Source: Actinomycetes bacterium (lineage in GTDB: Bacteria > Actinomycetota > Coriobacteriia > Coriobacteriales > Eggerthellaceae). Taken from it: DNA of 19,574 nt. Of this stretch, positions 16,506 through 19,574 are shown piece after piece. The stretch lies in the NCBI GenBank assembly GCA_023403475.1, contig JAEYEL010000052.1, positions 1-19,574 of the forward strand. The letters run 5' to 3'. Each line of letters begins with the position of its first letter. Positions within the stretch are counted from its first letter, which is position 1. A program made the translations under genes and the position numbers. The notes beneath the pieces are model-generated. The model saw only the letters and a list, made by a program, of their open reading frames with translations. It did no database searches and had not been told where the DNA came from.

Positions 16506-17819
16506 ATGAGCAAACACGCGAAACAAGAAAACGTGGAAGACGGGCTTGTAGCAGGCGGCAACCCTTCGCCGTCCGCATCCGTCGCCCTGCACGCAGGCGT
16601 GACTAATGAAGGCGAACCCCGCGAGCGGGCGCGGCACGCCGGCGCCGCCAAGCAGGGCGAGTTCGGCCTGTATCGCGTGCCCGACCTCGCGAAATCGGAA
16701 GAGCTTATCCGCGTGCGCAAGAAGAGGCGCGCCCCGCGCGGCGGCAAGCGCGCGCTCAAAATCACCTTGGCCGCCGTCGGTGTTTTGGCGGTGGCGGTGT
16801 GCGCTGCGGCGTTCGCGTTCGTCGCATCGGTCAACTCGGCAATGTCTTTGGGCAACAAGGAAGACGAGCAGAAGCTGCGCGAGGTGCTGGCTCCTGTTTC
16901 GAGCGACGCCAAGGAAAAGCCGTTCTACGTGCTGCTTTTGGGCTCGGATGCCCGCGAGAACGATGTGGTTTCACGCTCCGACGTGATCATACTTACACGG
17001 GTGGACGTGGAAAACGCGCAGGTCACCATGGTCTCCATTCCGCGCGACACGATGGTGGATCTTCCCGGCTACGGCCGCTCGAAGATAAACGCCGCCTACG
17101 CCTACGACGGTGCGGCGGGCGCGGTTCAGGCGGTCTCGCAGTTTTCGGGCGTGCCCATTGCCCATTACGCCGAAATCCACTTCGAGGGCTTGGAGCAGCT
17201 GGTAGATAACTTGGGCGGTATCTGGGTCGACGTGCCCGTTTCCAACAACGAGACCGGCTCGCTCAACACGAACGTGCGCATAGACGCAGGCGAGCAGCTG
17301 CTGAACGGCAAGCAGGCGCTGGCTTTCGCGCGGGAGCGCTACGGCTACGCGCGCGGCGACTTCCAACGTGCCGACAACCAACGGCTGGTGGTGCAGGCCA
17401 TTATCAAGCAGATGCTGGCAGCATCGCCTGTGGATCTGCCGGGCATTGTGCAGCAGGCCGCCGGCTGCGTGTCCACCGACATGGGCGTGGGCGACGTGGT
17501 GCAGCTGGCGCAGCGGTTTCAGCAGGCGGGCAGCCTGAAAGTGTATTCGGCGCTGGTGCCTTCCGAAACCATGACGCTCGACAGCGTGTCGTACGTGGTG
17601 ACCGATGCCGCAGCATGGACGCTCATGATGAAGCGCGTCAATGCGGGGGAAGACCCGAACGCGCAGGACGTGTCGGGTGCGGACGCGGACGGCGATGCGG
17701 ACAGCGACGCAGCCGCCAACGCAAGCGCTGGCGCAGCCGATGCCGCCCACGCTGTCGCTGAGGCGGGCGCCGAGGCGGGCGCCTCCGGCGCCGCTTCAGC
17801 AAACGAAGAGGAGAGGTAG
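16506..17819 (+). CDS. LytR-CpsA-Psr (LCP) family glycopolymer ligase
   Basis: LCP proteins transfer lipid-linked glycopolymers, such as capsule or secondary wall polymers, onto peptidoglycan outside the cell. The 437-residue product has an 80-residue cytosolic N-terminus ending in a cluster of Arg and Lys, one membrane span at about 84-107, and an LCP domain from about 139. Motifs include YVLLLGSDAR (141-150), SRSDVIILTRVD, SIPRDTMVDLPGYGRSKINAAYAYDG in two pieces (177-202), and later ALAFARERYGYARGDFQRADNQ. The Arg and Asp residues of these blocks bind the polyprenyl pyrophosphate. After about 385 the tail is low-complexity Ala/Asp/Glu, including an exact 12-base tandem repeat (17760-17783). 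It follows loaP by 58 bases with a weak binding site and precedes the Wzz gene by 5 bases. Confidence 0.92.
   Translation: MSKHAKQENVEDGLVAGGNPSPSASVALHAGVTNEGEPRERARHAGAAKQGEFGLYRVPDLAKSEELIRVRKKRRAPRGGKRALKITLAAVGVLAVAVCAAAFAFVASVNSAMSLGNKEDEQKLREVLAPVSSDAKEKPFYVLLLGSDARENDVVSRSDVIILTRVDVENAQVTMVSIPRDTMVDLPGYGRSKINAAYAYDGAAGAVQAVSQFSGVPIAHYAEIHFEGLEQLVDNLGGIWVDVPVSNNETGSLNTNVRIDAGEQLLNGKQALAFARERYGYARGDFQRADNQRLVVQAIIKQMLAASPVDLPGIVQQAAGCVSTDMGVGDVVQLAQRFQQAGSLKVYSALVPSETMTLDSVSYVVTDAAAWTLMMKRVNAGEDPNAQDVSGADADGDADSDAAANASAGAADAAHAVAEAGAEAGASGAASANEEER
17760..17783 (+). repeat. Tandem 12-bp repeat in the LCP tail coding region
   Basis: GAGGCGGGCGCC occurs twice back to back (17760-17771 and 17772-17783), encoding Glu-Ala-Gly-Ala twice. 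It keeps frame, so copy number could change without breaking the gene. Confidence 0.75.
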
Positions 17820-17824
17820 GAAAC

Positions 17825-18481
17825 TTGTCCCTTATAGAACTGCTCGGGCTTATGCGCAAGCACCTGAAGCTCGTGATAATCCTGCCGCTGGTGTGCGCCG
17901 CCGCCACAGCTGCCTTCGCGTGGCTTGTGCTGCCGAACACCTATACGGCGAGTGTGTCCATGTACGTGCTCACCAGCACGTCCACGGAAAACGTGGGCGG
18001 CCTTACCAACACCGAACTTTCCGCATCCCAGATGCTCACCAACGACGTGGCCGCGCTTATCAAAAGCGACCGCGTCGAGCGCGACACGGCCGAATCGCTT
18101 TCCATGAGCTCGCTTTCCGGGTATTCGGTGCGCGTGGACAGCCAGACCACCACGCGCGTGGTCACGCTTTCCGTGACGGGCGACTCGCCGCAGGCGGTGG
18201 CCATCGTGGCGAACGGCCTTGCAAAGACCACCGACGCCGTGGCCAAGGAGGTCATGGGCGTGGAAAGCGTGAACGTTATCGACAAGGCCTATGAGCCTAC
18301 GTCGCCTTCAGGCCCTCCGCGCACGTTGTACGTGACGGTGTCTTTGCTTGCGGGCTTCATGGCGGCGGTGGCCGTTGTAGTGCTGCTCGACATGCTGAAC
18401 ACGCGCGTGCGCAGCGCAGAGGACGCCGAAGAGCTGCTGGGCATATCCGTCATCGGCCGCATACCGGTTATCAGAGGCTAA
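17825..18481 (+). CDS. Wzz/CapA-type polysaccharide chain-length and kinase-activator protein
   Basis: This 218-residue protein has the chain-length determinant layout of Gram-positive CapA/YveK/CpsC proteins. A short cytosolic N-terminus (MSLIELLGLMRKHLK) is followed by a first span at about 16-36, an extracellular domain with the NTYTASVSMYVLTS strand, a Pro-rich PSGPPR motif at 161-166, a second span at about 169-190, and a cytosolic C-terminus. The C-terminal end in such proteins binds and activates the tyrosine kinase, which here is the next gene. Together they set polymer length during export. The TTG start was chosen because it gives the family N-terminus and a TAGGAAAC-type binding site lies just upstream. 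It is 5 bases after the LCP gene and ends in TAA. Confidence 0.9.
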   Translation: MSLIELLGLMRKHLKLVIILPLVCAAATAAFAWLVLPNTYTASVSMYVLTSTSTENVGGLTNTELSASQMLTNDVAALIKSDRVERDTAESLSMSSLSGYSVRVDSQTTTRVVTLSVTGDSPQAVAIVANGLAKTTDAVAKEVMGVESVNVIDKAYEPTSPSGPPRTLYVTVSLLAGFMAAVAVVVLLDMLNTRVRSAEDAEELLGISVIGRIPVIRG

Positions 18482-18492
18482 GGAGGGGATCC

Positions 18493-19347
18493 GTGTCTGG
18501 GAAAAAACGCAAGAACAAGTCCGGTGCCTCCAACGCCTTGGAGGTGCAGAACGCCGCGAAGACGCTTTACGCCAATATCCGTTTCATGTCGGTGGACGAC
18601 CCTATTCGCAGCGTTGTCATAACCAGCACCGCTCCCAACGAGGGGAAGACGACCACTGCCGTGCAGCTGGGGCGCGCCATGGCCACGGCGGGCAAGACCG
18701 TGCTTTTGGTGGAGGCAGACATGCGCCGCCGCTCACTGGCGGCCATGCTGGAGGTCCACCCGCAGGCAGGTCTGTACGCGGTGCTCTCGGGCGCCGCTCC
18801 GCTTTCTGCGGCCATTGCGTCCACGTCGACGCCGAACCTGTACTTCCTGGATACCGAGCCCAACATTCCCAACCCTGCTGACATCATATCGTCGAAGCGC
18901 TACCGCGCCTTGGCGGCGAAGCTTGCCGAACGCTTCGACTACGTGATATTCGACACGCCCCCCGTGGGCACGTTCGTGGACGCCGCCGTGCTTTCCACCA
19001 TGGCTGACGGCTTGGTGCTTGTGGTGCGCCCCGGCGAGGTGAAGCGTTCCGCGCTCGTTGGCGCCTACGACCAGCTGCGCAAGGCCGACGCGAACGTGCT
19101 CGGCATCTGCGCCACCTTCTGCGAGGGCACAGGCTCTGAGTACTACTACGCCTACTACACATCCGACGGTCGCCGTGTGAAAGATCAGCAAGCCTACCGC
19201 GAGCAGGAACAAAAACACCAGACCGCTTCCGAGGGTGGTTCGGTGCCGGTCGCTCAGACGGCATCGCCTACCGTTCAAACTCGGGGACTCGCCGACGGGC
19301 ACAGAACACAAGCCGCGAATAAGCGAAGGGATTCCCGCGCCCGATGA
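18493..19347 (+). CDS. CpsD/CapB-type tyrosine autokinase (BY-kinase)
   Basis: BY-kinases are bacterial tyrosine kinases that phosphorylate themselves and control assembly of extracellular polysaccharide. The 284-residue product has Walker A STAPNEGKTT (45-54), Walker A' LLVEADMRRR (71-80) and Walker B DYVIFDTPPV (149-158). A tyrosine cluster follows (Tyr217, 218, 219, 221 and 222, in EYYYAYY). About 60 polar residues trail behind the cluster, longer than usual and of unknown role. The kinase is separate from its membrane activator, as is usual in Gram-positives. The GTG start has an excellent AAGGAGGGG site 5 bases upstream and lies 11 bases after the activator gene. It ends in TGA, within which a short downstream frame begins. 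No phosphotyrosine phosphatase gene is in the window. Confidence 0.93.
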   Translation: MSGKKRKNKSGASNALEVQNAAKTLYANIRFMSVDDPIRSVVITSTAPNEGKTTTAVQLGRAMATAGKTVLLVEADMRRRSLAAMLEVHPQAGLYAVLSGAAPLSAAIASTSTPNLYFLDTEPNIPNPADIISSKRYRALAAKLAERFDYVIFDTPPVGTFVDAAVLSTMADGLVLVVRPGEVKRSALVGAYDQLRKADANVLGICATFCEGTGSEYYYAYYTSDGRRVKDQQAYREQEQKHQTASEGGSVPVAQTASPTVQTRGLADGHRTQAANKRRDSRAR

Positions 19348-19439
19348 GTTCCACTGTGGTGATGATCGGCAAGATCGGTAATGACCATGCACCCTGCACT
19401 ACGTTCATGCGCTGGTCGGGGGAGGGGGGCTTGTTCTGA
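19344..19439 (+). CDS. Possible 31-codon ORF overlapping the kinase stop codon (doubtful)
   Basis: ATGA at 19344-19347 joins the kinase stop with a new ATG. The frame, MSSTVVMIGKIGNDH onward, runs to TGA at 19437-19439. There is no clear Shine-Dalgarno site at the right distance, so expression would rely on coupling. No family is recognised. It may be a leader peptide, a remnant of a longer gene, or chance. Confidence 0.2.
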   Translation: MSSTVVMIGKIGNDHAPCTTFMRWSGEGGLF

Positions 19440-19574
19440 GCTTGCTGAAAAACGGCTTGGCATGAATTCGGTACGAATTTTCCCCTGTACGAACCGTTTC
19501 GGGGAGGATGCTTTTTCTGGCGCTTTCCGTCACGTTTCCTGCATCAATTATAGCGGCCTTTTCGCGTCATTCGG
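19440..19574. other. AT-richer non-coding end of window
   Basis: Composition drops in GC and no gene start is visible. AATTCG (19465-19470) and CGAATT (19474-19479) form a perfect 6-bp inverted repeat around GTA, and GTACGAA occurs twice (19471 and 19487). AAACGG and CCGTTT flank the set. A weak -10-like TTATAG lies at 19548. The region may be an internal regulatory site before further polysaccharide genes beyond the right edge. Confidence 0.35.

Overview
This 19.6 kb window is GC-rich, densely packed chromosomal DNA. It reads as one stretch of a high-GC Gram-positive genome, most likely a member of the Coriobacteriia (Eggerthellaceae type). That placement is inference. It rests on codon bias, a large BTAD-type regulator, a NusG-like LoaP gene ahead of a capsule operon, a two-subunit transketolase, and an RF2 gene with no programmed frameshift. 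There are no tRNA or rRNA genes, insertion sequences or CRISPR arrays.

Layout. Positions 1-2188 (+) hold the end of proA, then nadD (NAD synthesis), a YqeK-type HD hydrolase and rsfS (ribosome silencing); nadD-yqeK-rsfS is a widespread bacterial cluster. A peptidase of family S58 (DmpA/NylC type) lies on the minus strand (2185-3207), and its stop codon overlaps the rsfS stop. It diverges from an 875-residue ATPase/BTAD regulator (3495-6122). Next come secA (protein export), prfB (peptide release factor 2), the two transketolase subunits, ftsE-ftsX and an S41/PDZ protein of the CtpA family (6316-15340).

A roughly 590-base non-coding interval (15341-15934) follows. It contains GC-rich hairpins, a G8 tract, a consensus TATAAT promoter overlapped by an 8-bp inverted repeat, and a long leader with a 15-bp stem-loop. 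This interval controls a polysaccharide operon: loaP (processive antiterminator), an LCP-family cell-wall ligase, a CapA/Wzz-type chain-length protein and a CpsD-type tyrosine autokinase. The operon probably continues beyond the right edge.

Three observations deserve attention. First, the S41 protein beside ftsEX keeps the catalytic Lys and Gln but has Ala at the nucleophile position, so it may be a pseudo-protease tied to FtsEX. Second, RF2 has Ser-Pro-Thr where the stop-codon-reading tripeptide is normally Ser-Pro-Phe; the Thr matches the Thr of the RF1 PxT motif. Third, the loaP leader carries an operator-like palindrome and a long bulged hairpin that could be the LoaP recognition element. 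All three come from direct reading and need alignments or experiments to confirm.
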